Shown: positions 55,276 to 63,704, counted from the first letter of the stretch. The stretch: DNA of 64,000 bases from Fimbriimonas ginsengisoli Gsoil 348 (GCF_000724625.1 NZ_CP007139.1:2418001-2482000), one strand, 5' to 3'. Notes: generated from the sequence alone by a model not told the origin. Numbers and translations are program-made.

Positions 55276-55884
55276 CTACCCTTTCCAGTTTGGGTCGGCG
55301 GTGACGCCGTATTTTAGGGCAACCGTTTCCATGGCTTGGAAGGTTTTGTAAACTCGATCGTTTGCGGCGGCGATCTCATCCTCGTGCTGCTTTCTTTCGG
55401 CAAGAAGGTCGCGGGTCCGGTCAAGAGGGTTCAACATGACGCCGACTATCTTCCCCTTGTCGCGCGCCTCTTCTTGGAAGGCGACAAACTTGGCGTGGGC
55501 GTTGCCAACGTCTTCCCATGCGTGCACGCAATCCAAGGTCGCCGCGCGGAAGTCGTCGGGACATTTCGACGTATCGACGTCGTGAAGGTAGCGGGCAAGG
55601 GTCGCCACAATCGGAAGGTCACCCACGGTACTGTGCAAATCATCCGTACTACCGCGGATGCTGTGATTGAACTGGTCCATCACAGGCTGGATCGCAACTT
55701 TGGCTGCCTGACGAGCGGCCGCCTCTTCATCGATCTTCACCGCCTCAGGCATCTTCACCTCCGCAGGCGGAGCCGGATCGGCCTTGCGAACGACTGGCTC
55801 GGGGACTTCCTTCGAACCGCATCCGACCAGCAGGCAAAGGGATGCAACTGAAACGATGAGTATCGAAGCGCGGCGTACGAGCAT
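55276..55884 (-). CDS. Putative lipoprotein of unknown function
   Basis: The protein has 202 residues. The signal peptide ends LCLLVGC, a lipobox, followed by a Pro/Glu/Lys linker. The rest is helical, with FRAATLDCVHAWEDVGNAHA and LNPLDRTRDLLAERKQHEDE suggesting a four-helix arrangement. Two Cys (in TSKCPDD and LDCVH) may form a disulfide. No family is recognised. It is convergent with the DUF1552 gene. Confidence 0.7.
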   Translation of the reverse strand: MLVRRASILIVSVASLCLLVGCGSKEVPEPVVRKADPAPPAEVKMPEAVKIDEEAAARQAAKVAIQPVMDQFNHSIRGSTDDLHSTVGDLPIVATLARYLHDVDTSKCPDDFRAATLDCVHAWEDVGNAHAKFVAFQEEARDKGKIVGVMLNPLDRTRDLLAERKQHEDEIAAANDRVYKTFQAMETVALKYGVTADPNWKG

Positions 55885-56190
55885 TGGAGACTATGTTAGC
55901 AGGACTCAACAAGCCGACACGTCTCGATCACTGGCCTCTACGTTCCAGGCACCCAACGGCCGGTAAAAGGTGTGGGTAACGGCAAGTCCGGGAGGCGGTC
56001 GCAGAACTACCGTCAGTCACGAACTTAACGGTCACATGTTCGAATCATCCTCCCACCGTCGGCTGCCCGCTGGTTTGCGGCACGAACGAGATGGAGGCAA
56101 GAAGGCATGTCGACACATTTATCCGTCATGTCCATTCGGACATCGGCACCATCCGCGAGTTATTCAGGCCCCTAGAACGTAGAATTAGGT
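55885..56190. other. Gap before ribBA with a partial family F repeat
   Basis: CGGGAGGCGGTCGCAGAACT at 55985-56004 is a fragment of family F. The stretch further contains ACCGT/ACGGT arms and TTCGAATC, which recalls a tRNA T-arm, but no cloverleaf can be formed. No FMN riboswitch core was found. No gene seen. Confidence 0.4.
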
Positions 56191-57393
56191 GTGAACGAAT
56201 TCGCATCGATCCCGGAAGCGCTCGAAGAATTGAAGGCAGGGCGGCTGATCGTCGTGGTCGATGACCCGGACCGGGAGAATGAGGGCGATCTGGTGTGCGC
56301 GGGGGAAACCTGCACGCCGGAGCTGATGAACTTTATGATCCTGCACGGTCGAGGCGTGCCGTTCATTCCCACCACCGCCGAGCGGCTGGCCGAGCTTCAA
56401 ATTCCGATGATGACGAAGCAAAATACCGCCCGCCACGGCACCGCAATGGCGGAAACCGTGGACGCCCTGCACGGAGCGACGACCGGAGTATCCGCGTTCG
56501 ACCGGGCGCGGACGGTCGAGGTCTTCGTCGATGAGAACGCCTCGCCGGACGACCTCGCCCGCCCCGGGCACATCATTCCGCTCCGCGCCGAGAAAGGTGG
56601 CGTCCTGAAACGAGCCGGGCATACCGAGGCGATCGTGGACCTTTGCGTCCTCGCCGGGTTCAAGCCGGTCGGAGTCGGCTGCGAGATCCTCAACGAAGAC
56701 GGCACCATGATGCGGCTGGACAACTTGGTTCCGTTCGCAGAGAAGCATGGACTGAAGATCGTCACGATCGCGGATCTGATCGCCTATCGTCGCAAGCACG
56801 AGCGGCTGGTCACTCGGGTAGCCGGGCCTATCGACTTTCCCACCAAGTTTGGGCACTTCACCCTCTATGCCTACGAAACAAGCGTGGAGCCGAATCCTTA
56901 CGTGGCGATCGTCAAGGGGGACGTCTGCACCGAGGAGCCGGTCCTGGTCCGCATCCATTCGAGCTGCCTCACCGGCGACCTGATGGGCTCGCTACGGTGC
57001 GACTGCGGCGACCAATTGGAGCTGGCGCTCCGCAAAATCGAGGAGGCCGGCCAGGGCGTCGTGCTTTACATCGCCCAGGAAGGCCGTGGCATCGGCCTGA
57101 TCAATAAGCTGCGAGCCTATGAATTGCAGGATCAAGGCCTCGATACGGTGGAGGCAAACGTAGCGCTTGGCTTTAAGGCTGATCTTCGGGACTACGGCCT
57201 GGGCGCGCAAGTCTTGGCCGACCTCGGTCTACGTAAGCTGCGACTGATGACGAACAACCCGAAGAAGGTAAGCGGCCTCCAAGGCTACGGCCTCGAGATC
57301 GTGGAGCACGTCCCGCTTCTGGCCGAGCCTGCCGAGGAGCGAGAGAAGTATTTGGCTACCAAGAAGTCGAAAATGGGCCACATGTTGCCTTGA
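56191..57393 (+). CDS. ribBA: Bifunctional DHBP synthase / GTP cyclohydrolase II RibBA
   Basis: A 400-residue enzyme catalysing both entry reactions of riboflavin synthesis. The DHBP synthase domain (1-200) has VVDDPDRENEGDLVCAGE and RPGHIIPLRA, and the GTP cyclohydrolase II domain (205-400) has HSSCLTGDLMGSLRCDCGDQ with the zinc Cys residues, then QEGRGIGLINKLRAYELQD and LMTNNPKKVSGL. GTG start. The rib pathway genes that usually adjoin it (ribD, ribE, ribH) are absent here. Confidence 0.97.
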   Translation: MNEFASIPEALEELKAGRLIVVVDDPDRENEGDLVCAGETCTPELMNFMILHGRGVPFIPTTAERLAELQIPMMTKQNTARHGTAMAETVDALHGATTGVSAFDRARTVEVFVDENASPDDLARPGHIIPLRAEKGGVLKRAGHTEAIVDLCVLAGFKPVGVGCEILNEDGTMMRLDNLVPFAEKHGLKIVTIADLIAYRRKHERLVTRVAGPIDFPTKFGHFTLYAYETSVEPNPYVAIVKGDVCTEEPVLVRIHSSCLTGDLMGSLRCDCGDQLELALRKIEEAGQGVVLYIAQEGRGIGLINKLRAYELQDQGLDTVEANVALGFKADLRDYGLGAQVLADLGLRKLRLMTNNPKKVSGLQGYGLEIVEHVPLLAEPAEEREKYLATKKSKMGHMLP

Positions 57394-57395
57394 AA

Positions 57396-57429
57396 GTTAG
57401 CGGTTGGCAGTTAGCGGTTAGCGGTGGGG
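57396..57429. repeat. Short TTAGCGG heptad cluster
   Basis: GTTAGCGGTTGGCAGTTAGC and GGTTAGCGGTGGGG, i.e. 7-base units of the TTAGCGG type, immediately after ribBA and before the TTG start of the phosphatase. Related in plan to the family I heptads. Confidence 0.7.
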
Positions 57430-57433
57430 AGCA

Positions 57434-58114
57434 TTGCTAGTCGCGATCGGGGACGTCCATGGGCAGGTGTGGAAGCTGCGGGATCTATTGCAGCAGATCC
57501 ATGAGTTGCCGCTGGCGGAAGATGACCGGATCGTCTTCGTCGGCGACTATGTGGATAGGGGCCCGGAGGTGGCGCTCACGTTGGACCTGCTCATCCAGCT
57601 TCGCGACCAGCGGCCGAACACCATATTCCTGCGCGGGAACCACGACCAGTCGATGATGGACGTTCGCGACCTGCTCGACCCCGGCCGGGAGACGGAGCTG
57701 AGATTCGACGATGTCTCCTGGTGGTTTCAATACGGCGGAAGGCAAACGATGGCGTCCTACGGAGGAGAAAACGACTGGTACCGGCAAGTGCCGCCGACCC
57801 ATTGGCAGTTTCTAGAAACGACGGGCATGGAGCACCGCGAGTCCGGCTACATCTTCGTCCATGCGGGGCTCCTTCCCAAGGGGATGCGGTGGTTCGACGC
57901 GGCCGATCCGAGGCTCTGGATCCGCGAAGCGTTCCTTGAATCGGACGACGACTTCGGCGGAACCGTGGTGTTCGGCCACACGCCGACACGCGATGGAGAG
58001 CCGCTCGTCCAACCTAACAAGATCGGGATCGACACCGGCGCCGCGTATGGCGGTCCGCTCACGGCGGCATTACTCGAACCGGACCATATCGTCCGATTCT
58101 TGCGAGCCGATTGA
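57434..58114 (+). CDS. Calcineurin-like serine/threonine protein phosphatase
   Basis: A 226-residue metallophosphoesterase of the PrpA/ApaH-like group. The metal ligands lie in VAIGDVHGQVWKLRD, VGDYVDRGPEVAL, LRGNHDQSM, VHAGLLP and VVFGHTPTRDG. It could dephosphorylate proteins or cleave dinucleoside polyphosphates. TTG is the start because the motif MLVAIGDVHG begins there. A heptad repeat precedes it. The convergent neighbour starts three bases after its stop. Confidence 0.92.
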   Translation: MLVAIGDVHGQVWKLRDLLQQIHELPLAEDDRIVFVGDYVDRGPEVALTLDLLIQLRDQRPNTIFLRGNHDQSMMDVRDLLDPGRETELRFDDVSWWFQYGGRQTMASYGGENDWYRQVPPTHWQFLETTGMEHRESGYIFVHAGLLPKGMRWFDAADPRLWIREAFLESDDDFGGTVVFGHTPTRDGEPLVQPNKIGIDTGAAYGGPLTAALLEPDHIVRFLRAD

Positions 58115-58116
58115 GA

Positions 58117-58857
58117 TTAGTTACTCAACCGGCCAAGGGTGAGGTGACGGGCGGCCGGGTAATACACCGGGCTACCGTTCGCGAGGCTCCAGGTGTAGGC
58201 GAGGATCGCGCCGTTCTTGGTGAACACCTGCATCAAGCCGCGACCGACCCCGCCGGTAGCGAATGTCGTGTTGGGGCCGAGATTAAAGACGCGGGTGTCT
58301 TGAGAGTGGTTGCTCTTGCTGCAATCGATCACCTCGATCTGCCAAGTCGTCACTCCGGCACCGTCGGTACCCATCGCTTGGGCTCCGCGAACCAGCATCA
58401 CATGGCCCGTGTTGTCCGAGCCGTCGAAGTACTTCGCCACCAGTAGATCGCCCGGAAGGATGTTCGAAAAATTGGAGACCTTCTGAAAACCGTAGAGGTT
58501 TCCCTCGATCGCGTCGTGATACATCGCCGCGGTCGGACTGGCACTGGAAAATCCAGCCCCCTTGGCCGTCCAGCCGGGATAGCTGTTCTGAAGCAGCAAG
58601 GTCATGAAGTTGTTGCACTGCGCGTACGCTCGAGCGGTGGGACCCCAAAAAACGTAGGCGTCGGCCCAAGCGGCTCCGTATCGGTTGAGGGGAGTGCCGG
58701 TGGCGTCGGTAAAGATGCCGTTGTCTCCCTGGGTGCGGAGCGTCGTCACCAGTTGGTCAGCGGCCGCCAGGTGGGTCGGGGTGGAAGCCGCCGCGAACGC
58801 CTGCATCGCCCCAAGGATCAGAGCCGCCACAATCTTCATCGAATTCTTCTTTGCCAT
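58117..58857 (-). CDS. Secreted NlpC/P60- or CHAP-like protein
   Basis: A 246-residue protein with a signal peptide (MKIVAALILGAMQAFAAAS). AYAQCNNFMTLLLQ has a candidate catalytic Cys, and ILPGDLLVAKYFDGSDNTGHVMLVRG has the expected GD and His of a papain-like cysteine peptidase. It could cleave peptidoglycan or other isopeptide bonds. The AAGGAA ribosome site supports ATG 58857. The upstream frame extension to 58983 is rejected. Moderate confidence in the fold. Confidence 0.6.
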   Translation of the reverse strand: MAKKNSMKIVAALILGAMQAFAAASTPTHLAAADQLVTTLRTQGDNGIFTDATGTPLNRYGAAWADAYVFWGPTARAYAQCNNFMTLLLQNSYPGWTAKGAGFSSASPTAAMYHDAIEGNLYGFQKVSNFSNILPGDLLVAKYFDGSDNTGHVMLVRGAQAMGTDGAGVTTWQIEVIDCSKSNHSQDTRVFNLGPNTTFATGGVGRGLMQVFTKNGAILAYTWSLANGSPVYYPAARHLTLGRLSN

Positions 58858-58981
58858 TTCGTTCCTTTTCAACCTCGGGGATTGTGGTGGCCGGTCTTGC
58901 CGCCTCGCCGGCCAACTGGTACCTCCGGCCCAGCAGTTGGGCGGATAGGCCCAGCCCGTGGTGCGGCGTACACTGTCTGCC

Positions 58982-59356
58982 ATGAGTGGAAAGCTAGATA
59001 AGCCGAAGCCACTCGACTACTTGGTCATGATCGGCGGCCCGATCTTGTTCATGGCCATCGCTTGGTGGGGCCTCCATACGCTCGCCGGCGGCGGAACGTC
59101 GGAGACGCCGTTTGAGAGGTTGAGGAACGGCGCGATCCATCCCGGCATGACTCAAGAGGAGGTGGTCCGAGCAGTGGGACCGCCGAAAGCGGAGGTCCAG
59201 CGCGAAACCGGCGGCGCATCTTACCGATATATGCGAAGCACCTGGGACACCCAACGAGCGACGTTCCTAGAAGAAGACGCCTACGTGGACTTCGACCGCG
59301 ACGGCCGAGTCAGCGGTATAAACTTCGAAGCCAAAACCCCCGACCCGCCGAAGTGA
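58982..59356 (+). CDS. Small membrane protein with SmpA/BamE-like C-terminal domain
   Basis: A 124-residue protein with one hydrophobic helix (YLVMIGGPILFMAIAWWGL), then a domain beginning RNGAIHPGMTQEEVVRAVGPP and ending in VDFDRDGRVSGINFE. That sequence pattern matches the SmpA/OmlA (BamE) fold of small beta domains. The ATG at 58982 is preferred over the GTG at 58958 that starts inside the divergent neighbour's promoter. Function unknown. Confidence 0.65.
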   Translation: MSGKLDKPKPLDYLVMIGGPILFMAIAWWGLHTLAGGGTSETPFERLRNGAIHPGMTQEEVVRAVGPPKAEVQRETGGASYRYMRSTWDTQRATFLEEDAYVDFDRDGRVSGINFEAKTPDPPK

Positions 59357-59410
59357 GGAGATTGCCGTTAGGGCCGGGATTCATGTTGACTGTGGCGTGT
59401 GGCTTGTGAA

Positions 59411-59518
59411 CTGATGGTACGAATGCGACCTACGGGACACCTGAGACCCATGCGACTCAGATGTCCCATCCGTCCCATCGTCTAGGGTAAAGCCTCACGC
59501 TAACACCGTAACACCGCA
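59411..59518. repeat. Composite repeat G+H, copy 3
   Basis: CTGATGGTACGAATGCGACC then GGGACACCTGAGACCCATGC, TGTCCCATCCGTCCCATC, GGTAAAGCCTCACG and TAACACCGTAACACCGCA, ending directly at the ATG of the SGNH gene. Confidence 0.8.
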
Positions 59519-60142
59519 ATGACCTACCTTGCTCTCGGCGATTCTATTAGTATCGATGACTACACCGGTTCAAAAGGGGGTGGGGCGGCGAGCCAGTTGG
59601 CTCGGCGGCTGCAAGCCGATTCGTTTATCGACCTCACCAGGGACGGAGCCGTGAGCGCCGGTGTGCTGCACGAGCTTCGAGTGGCGGCTACCGGATCGCA
59701 TCTCCCCAAGGTTGACGCGGTTACGCTCACAATCGGCGGCAACGATCTCCTCTCCGGATACTTCTTTCGAGAAATCGGCGAACGAAGATCGGAAGTTGTC
59801 GGGATCGGGCCGTTGCGTGAGAACCTAGTCGCGATCGCGGAGCTTCTGAGGCAGTTAAATTGTCCGGTCGTGTTGAACACCATCTACGATCCGACCGATG
59901 GCGACGACGCGCGAGCCGTCGACATCGGGCTCCCGATGGAGGCGCGGCAAGCCTTGGTTGCCGCGAACAACTTGATCTGTGAGACGGCCGAGCGGTACGG
60001 GTTCTTGCTGTGCGACCTGGAAGAGCTCTTTCACGGACACGGGTTTTGGTCGCAAACACCTTGGATCGTCATGCACATCGAGCCCAACCTCCTCGGCGCC
60101 GCGCAGATCGCGCGAGCCTGGCACCAACTCCTGACCGCCTAA
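59519..60142 (+). CDS. SGNH/GDSL hydrolase
   Basis: A 207-residue hydrolase (lipase, esterase or carbohydrate esterase). Block I LALGDSIS has the nucleophile Ser9 and block III TIGGNDLL has Asn75. In block V, where Asp-x-x-His is expected, the sequence is WIVMHIEPNLLGA, with Glu188 in the usual His position and His186 two residues earlier. No signal peptide, so it is cytosolic. The gene starts directly after a repeat, without a clear ribosome site. Confidence 0.85.
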   Translation: MTYLALGDSISIDDYTGSKGGGAASQLARRLQADSFIDLTRDGAVSAGVLHELRVAATGSHLPKVDAVTLTIGGNDLLSGYFFREIGERRSEVVGIGPLRENLVAIAELLRQLNCPVVLNTIYDPTDGDDARAVDIGLPMEARQALVAANNLICETAERYGFLLCDLEELFHGHGFWSQTPWIVMHIEPNLLGAAQIARAWHQLLTA

Positions 60143-60220
60143 CGCAGTCGGTATGCGTATTTAGATGAGCCTCAAACGTACATGAGGCATAAGGCCAGAC
60201 CTCGGAGAGGTCCCCAGAAA

Positions 60221-60288
60221 TTAGCCCCGGGTCAGCAGACCCGGGGAAAGGACGGCCATCCTCCCCGACCCCGGCAGGCGGTCGCAGA
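60221..60288. repeat. Interspersed repeat, family F copy 2
   Basis: TTAGCCCCGGGTC-AGCA-GACCCGGGG hairpin, then AAAGGACGGCCATCCTCC and CCGACCCCGGCAGGCGGTCG CAGAA. It is the inverse of 51251-51320 and touches the 3' end of the next gene. Confidence 0.85.
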
Positions 60289-60289
60289 A

Positions 60290-60913
60290 TTAAAATGCAC
60301 TGTAGAAGTGGGTATGAGGCACCCGGTGAGCCGGCGCGGCCGCAGGATCGATCGTCCGCGCGAACTCGACGACATCCGGAAGCAGATCGAGAAAGTCGGC
60401 TCGTAAGCCGTCGAGGTGAGGAAGCGCGACCTGAACCCCCTCCGCCACCGGCCCCGGACGGCGCAGCCGGGTCGAGAGGTATCGAAGAATCCGGGAGATG
60501 TGTTCCAAGTCGTGGAACCGCTCCAACCATCGGTCGCCGATCATCCGGGGAAGGCGAGTTTGCAGCGGTTCCGGCAAGACGTCTAGCCGCGTAAGCAGCG
60601 CCGAGTACGACTCGGAGGCGAACGCCTCCAACGGCCGCATCGCGACGACGTCCCAAGACGTCGCCAGCAGATAGTCGTTAAAGACGTCGACCACGATCGG
60701 GCCGTAACGGCCGATCCTCAAGCGCGCGCACGCCCGTACCGTCGCCGGATGATCGTCGACGAACGCGTCGATCTGGCGGTGCATCTGAACGGCGGCACGG
60801 ATCGCCGGAGTGAAACGCTCACCTACCGTACCTTTCACCCAGTCCGCCGCCAAGTTTCCCGCCATCGAATCCGCGTCGGCGGACGCCAGAAAAAGGTGGG
60901 CGAGGTGATTCAT
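60290..60913 (-). CDS. ACP phosphodiesterase (AcpH/DUF479)-like protein
   Basis: A 207-residue HD-like phosphodiesterase that could remove phosphopantetheine from acyl carrier protein. MNHLAHLFLASADADSMAGN and MHRQIDAFVDDHPATVRACAR contain the His/Asp metal ligands, and RYGPIVVDVFNDYLLA is conserved. Length is complete. It is divergent to the deacetylase fusion, with the start codons about 60 bases apart. Confidence 0.9.
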   Translation of the reverse strand: MNHLAHLFLASADADSMAGNLAADWVKGTVGERFTPAIRAAVQMHRQIDAFVDDHPATVRACARLRIGRYGPIVVDVFNDYLLATSWDVVAMRPLEAFASESYSALLTRLDVLPEPLQTRLPRMIGDRWLERFHDLEHISRILRYLSTRLRRPGPVAEGVQVALPHLDGLRADFLDLLPDVVEFARTIDPAAAPAHRVPHTHFYSAF

Positions 60914-60974
60914 GAGATATCTGGGCGCGCGGTGGCGTCACACTAAAGCGGGTGAAGATACTCCCATTCGCACT

Positions 60975-62678
60975 ATGAGGAATCGGTTCGTAACCTCGCT
61001 GCCCCTTCTGTCGCTCGCGTTCGTCGCCGTGTCTTGCCGCCAGGAGCCGCCGAAGCCGGTCGTACTGACGCCCCCACCCGCAACGAGCGGGGTCGCGGAA
61101 GTACAACGCCCGCCGTTCACCGAGATTTCGATGCGTTCCCAGGGGCAGCGGGTTCCCGTGATCATGTATCACGACATTATCGACCGGCGCGATCGGAACG
61201 CGGTCTGGTTCGACACCACGCTAGAAGAGTTCCAGGACCAGATGAAGCAGCTCCAGGAATGGGGCGCCGTCCCGATCTCGCTGGATCAGCTCTACGACCA
61301 TCTCACGAAAGGGACCCCCGTTCCCGAAACGGCGATTGTCCTCACCTTCGACGATAACTACCAAGGGTTTTATGATCGGGCGCTGCCGATTCTTCGGCAG
61401 AACAAGTACCCCGCCGCCGTTTTCGTCCACACCGGGTTTGTCGGAAACAAAGAGGGGCTGCATCCGAAAATGGACTGGACGGAGTTGCAAGAGCTGGTTA
61501 AAGATCCGTTGATCACCATCGGCAACCACACGATCACCCATCCAACGGACCTCACCAAGCTAGATCCCGAGGCGCAACGGAAGGAGATCTTCGAAGCAAA
61601 GGCCGACCTCGAGCAGCACCTCGGAAAGAAGATCGACTACTTCGCCTATCCGGAGGGGAACAACGACCTGATCACTCAGGGGCTCGTGCGGGAGGCCGGG
61701 CATAAGATGGCGTTCACCGTCCATAACGGCCCCGCCGAAGAATCCCCGAACATCGTCGCCGTCGACCGCTACATCCAGACGAAGCTGAAAAACGCCTGGG
61801 ACGACCGGGAGACCGACCTCAAAGGGGGCGTCCTGGGCGTCTTGCGATCGCCGATCAAAGACGCGCCCGTCAAATACCAGGAGGTCGAGCAGGAAGGGGT
61901 CAAGCTCGGGCTGATCACCGGTGGGGTGCCCACGAGCCTAATGTCCCCAACCCGCGAAGGGGTCCTCGATTTCATCAAGCGCACTCCCGGTTCGGTTGCC
62001 GGAATCAACGGCGGCTTCTTCGCGATGGCCGCGGTCGCGGCGACGGATAACAAGATGGTCGGCCCGTGCAAGACTGCCGATATGCCCGAGGTTGCCCCTG
62101 ATCTGGAGCAGTTCCGCTGGGAGAAGCTTCGCAACCGGCCGCTCGTCGCCTGGAGTCAAAAGGAATTCGCGATTGTCCCTTTCGTGCCGGAATCGATGCA
62201 CGATGCCTCCGTCTTCGCCGACTTTATGCCGGACATGACCGACACCTTCTTGGCCGGCGTCTGGCTGGTCCACGGCGGCGTCGCCCGCGAGCGGGACGAC
62301 ATGGATACGTTCTCCTCCAAAGACATTCAGGACGCCCGAAAGCGGGCGTTCCTCGGCGTCATGGCGGACGGCTCGTTCGTCATCGGAGCATCGCTGGAGT
62401 CGGTTTCGTCCGCGAACCTCGCCAAGGCGATCGCCGCCGCCGGCGTTTCGGAAGCGGTGCTTCTCGACTCTGGGTTCTCGACGTCCTTGGTCTACGGCCA
62501 GTCGATCAAAGCGTTCGGCCATAGCACCCCGACGAATCCTTCCCGCCCGATCCCCCACGCCGTCCTAATCAAAGGCGTCCTCGATCCCGCCACCGCCCCC
62601 CTAGGCGCTCCCGATCCGGCGGCTCCGGTCTCCACCGACGAGCGGCCGCACCGCCGCCGTCGCCACCGCCGAAAGTAG
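60975..62678 (+). CDS. Fused polysaccharide deacetylase and phosphodiester glycosidase, lipoprotein
   Basis: The protein has 567 residues. A signal peptide and lipobox (LLSLAFVAVSC) precede a deacetylase domain (about 55-280) with VIMYHDI, IVLTFDDNYQGFYDRALPIL and GNHTITHPTDL. From about 300 a phosphodiester glycosidase (NAGPA/DUF2233) domain follows: GSVAGINGGFFAM, RAFLGVMADGSFVIG and AVLLDSGFSTSLVYGQ. ATG 60975 is chosen because it starts the signal peptide. This would let one surface enzyme deacetylate and cut N-acetylglucosamine-phosphate-type linkages, though the substrate is unknown. Confidence 0.87.
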   Translation: MRNRFVTSLPLLSLAFVAVSCRQEPPKPVVLTPPPATSGVAEVQRPPFTEISMRSQGQRVPVIMYHDIIDRRDRNAVWFDTTLEEFQDQMKQLQEWGAVPISLDQLYDHLTKGTPVPETAIVLTFDDNYQGFYDRALPILRQNKYPAAVFVHTGFVGNKEGLHPKMDWTELQELVKDPLITIGNHTITHPTDLTKLDPEAQRKEIFEAKADLEQHLGKKIDYFAYPEGNNDLITQGLVREAGHKMAFTVHNGPAEESPNIVAVDRYIQTKLKNAWDDRETDLKGGVLGVLRSPIKDAPVKYQEVEQEGVKLGLITGGVPTSLMSPTREGVLDFIKRTPGSVAGINGGFFAMAAVAATDNKMVGPCKTADMPEVAPDLEQFRWEKLRNRPLVAWSQKEFAIVPFVPESMHDASVFADFMPDMTDTFLAGVWLVHGGVARERDDMDTFSSKDIQDARKRAFLGVMADGSFVIGASLESVSSANLAKAIAAAGVSEAVLLDSGFSTSLVYGQSIKAFGHSTPTNPSRPIPHAVLIKGVLDPATAPLGAPDPAAPVSTDERPHRRRRHRRK

Positions 62679-62690
62679 AGGGAGGAACTC

Positions 62691-63521
62691 TCAGGACGGT
62701 CGGCTTTTTCGCTTCAGTCTCGTTACCTCGTGTGAGTGTCTTTGGGCGGAAATCGTTCGCCTCAAGGTCGAAGGGTCACAAACTTCGAACAGTTCGTTTC
62801 GCCAGTCCACGGTGGGTATCGGGTCGTCAACTTTTATGCCGTGAAAGTAGCGGTGACCTCGCCAGATGACGCCAAATGATCGAGCGGAACCTATCCGATA
62901 GATGCCGACCAACTGGGGCGGCCCCTCGCTGTAGGGGTCTCGCTTTTGATGAAGTAAAGCGTCGCAGAGAGCGGAGTAAATTGCCCGGGTAGTGTTTGCA
63001 GCAGAAGTTTCGCGCCACTTGGCCAATGCCTTCACAATGAAAGTGCTTCCGCTACCGTCAATGAATATGATCTCGGAAGTAGAAGGCAGAGGTAGCTCAA
63101 TCCAAGTCGCACCCCCAGGAACGCATATCATCTGGAAAACTCGAAAACGTTTGTCCGCTTCCCGAGTGGCCATCACGATTCGTATCTCGTCCTCGCCAAA
63201 TGTTGGAGCGGAAACCATCGCATTTGCCGCGAATTTGCAGGCCGCCTCGACCCGGGCTTCTGTTGTCAAACCTTGCGCATCTATGGCTTCGAGATAGCTT
63301 TGGACCCGCGGAATGATCTGCGCCGCGAAGAATCCATGGCCGACGCACCCGAAGATCCACGTCGTCTGTGGTGATGCATAGGCTTTCTGTCCGCAATCCC
63401 ACTTTGTTCTCGGCGCTTTTCCGTCCGTGCTCTTGACAAGCGACACTCGACTATCTGTGGCAATGTAAATGGACGCAGTTCCTCTACTGTCGACTCCGGC
63501 CCAGCAAACAAGCGAACTCAT
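62691..63521 (-). CDS. Proteasome-like Ntn-hydrolase family protein
   Basis: A 276-residue soluble protein. The N-terminus SSLVCWAGVDSRGTASIYIA then TDSRVS, followed by GQKAYASPQTTWIFGCVGHG, has the strand pattern of the proteasome beta-type fold, with Ser2 a possible N-terminal nucleophile after Met removal and Asp/Lys-like partners downstream. No other proteasome gene is near. Codon use is slightly more AT-rich than surroundings. It is convergent with the deacetylase fusion. No function is known; a standalone Ntn amidohydrolase or peptidase is plausible. Confidence 0.6.
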   Translation of the reverse strand: MSSLVCWAGVDSRGTASIYIATDSRVSLVKSTDGKAPRTKWDCGQKAYASPQTTWIFGCVGHGFFAAQIIPRVQSYLEAIDAQGLTTEARVEAACKFAANAMVSAPTFGEDEIRIVMATREADKRFRVFQMICVPGGATWIELPLPSTSEIIFIDGSGSTFIVKALAKWRETSAANTTRAIYSALCDALLHQKRDPYSEGPPQLVGIYRIGSARSFGVIWRGHRYFHGIKVDDPIPTVDWRNELFEVCDPSTLRRTISAQRHSHEVTRLKRKSRPS

Positions 63522-63592
63522 TTCGCTGCTATACTATCAGTAAGTTGCGGTGGGAACTGCCGATCGCAACTCCGCCCGTAAGGTCGAGGTGA

Positions 63593-63624
63593 CCCGCCCT
63601 ATCGACGAAAGTTGATAGGGCGGG
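63593..63624. promoter_or_regulatory. Strong hairpin with GAAA tetraloop upstream of ABC ATPase
   Basis: CCCGCCCTATCGAC-GAAA-GTTGATAGGGCGGG forms a 14-base stem (one G-T pair) capped by a GNRA-type loop. It has no T-run on either side. It lies 80 bases before the ATPase start and 70 bases after the Ntn-hydrolase start codon, in the divergent gap. Confidence 0.6.
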
Positions 63625-63704
63625 GCGGTTTGTGGTTCGGCTCAGGCTGGCGACTCTCCTATAACTGCAACCCAGACGGCATCCGCGGTGTAATCTACTC
63701 CCAC

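Noticed and set aside
55194-55304. 36-codon frame between DUF1552 and the lipoprotein
   Set aside because: Hydrophilic, overlaps the convergent lipoprotein gene, and has no supporting feature.
55960-56070. Possible tRNA: GGTGTGG and TCCCACC could pair as an acceptor stem, with TTCGAATC as a T-loop
   Set aside because: The T-stem has two mismatches, and no D-arm or seven-base anticodon loop with a T before the anticodon can be drawn. The stretch also contains a fragment of repeat family F.
55885-56190. FMN riboswitch before ribBA
   Set aside because: The conserved core blocks (AGGGTG, CCGACGG, GGATGAGAGA) are not present in order.
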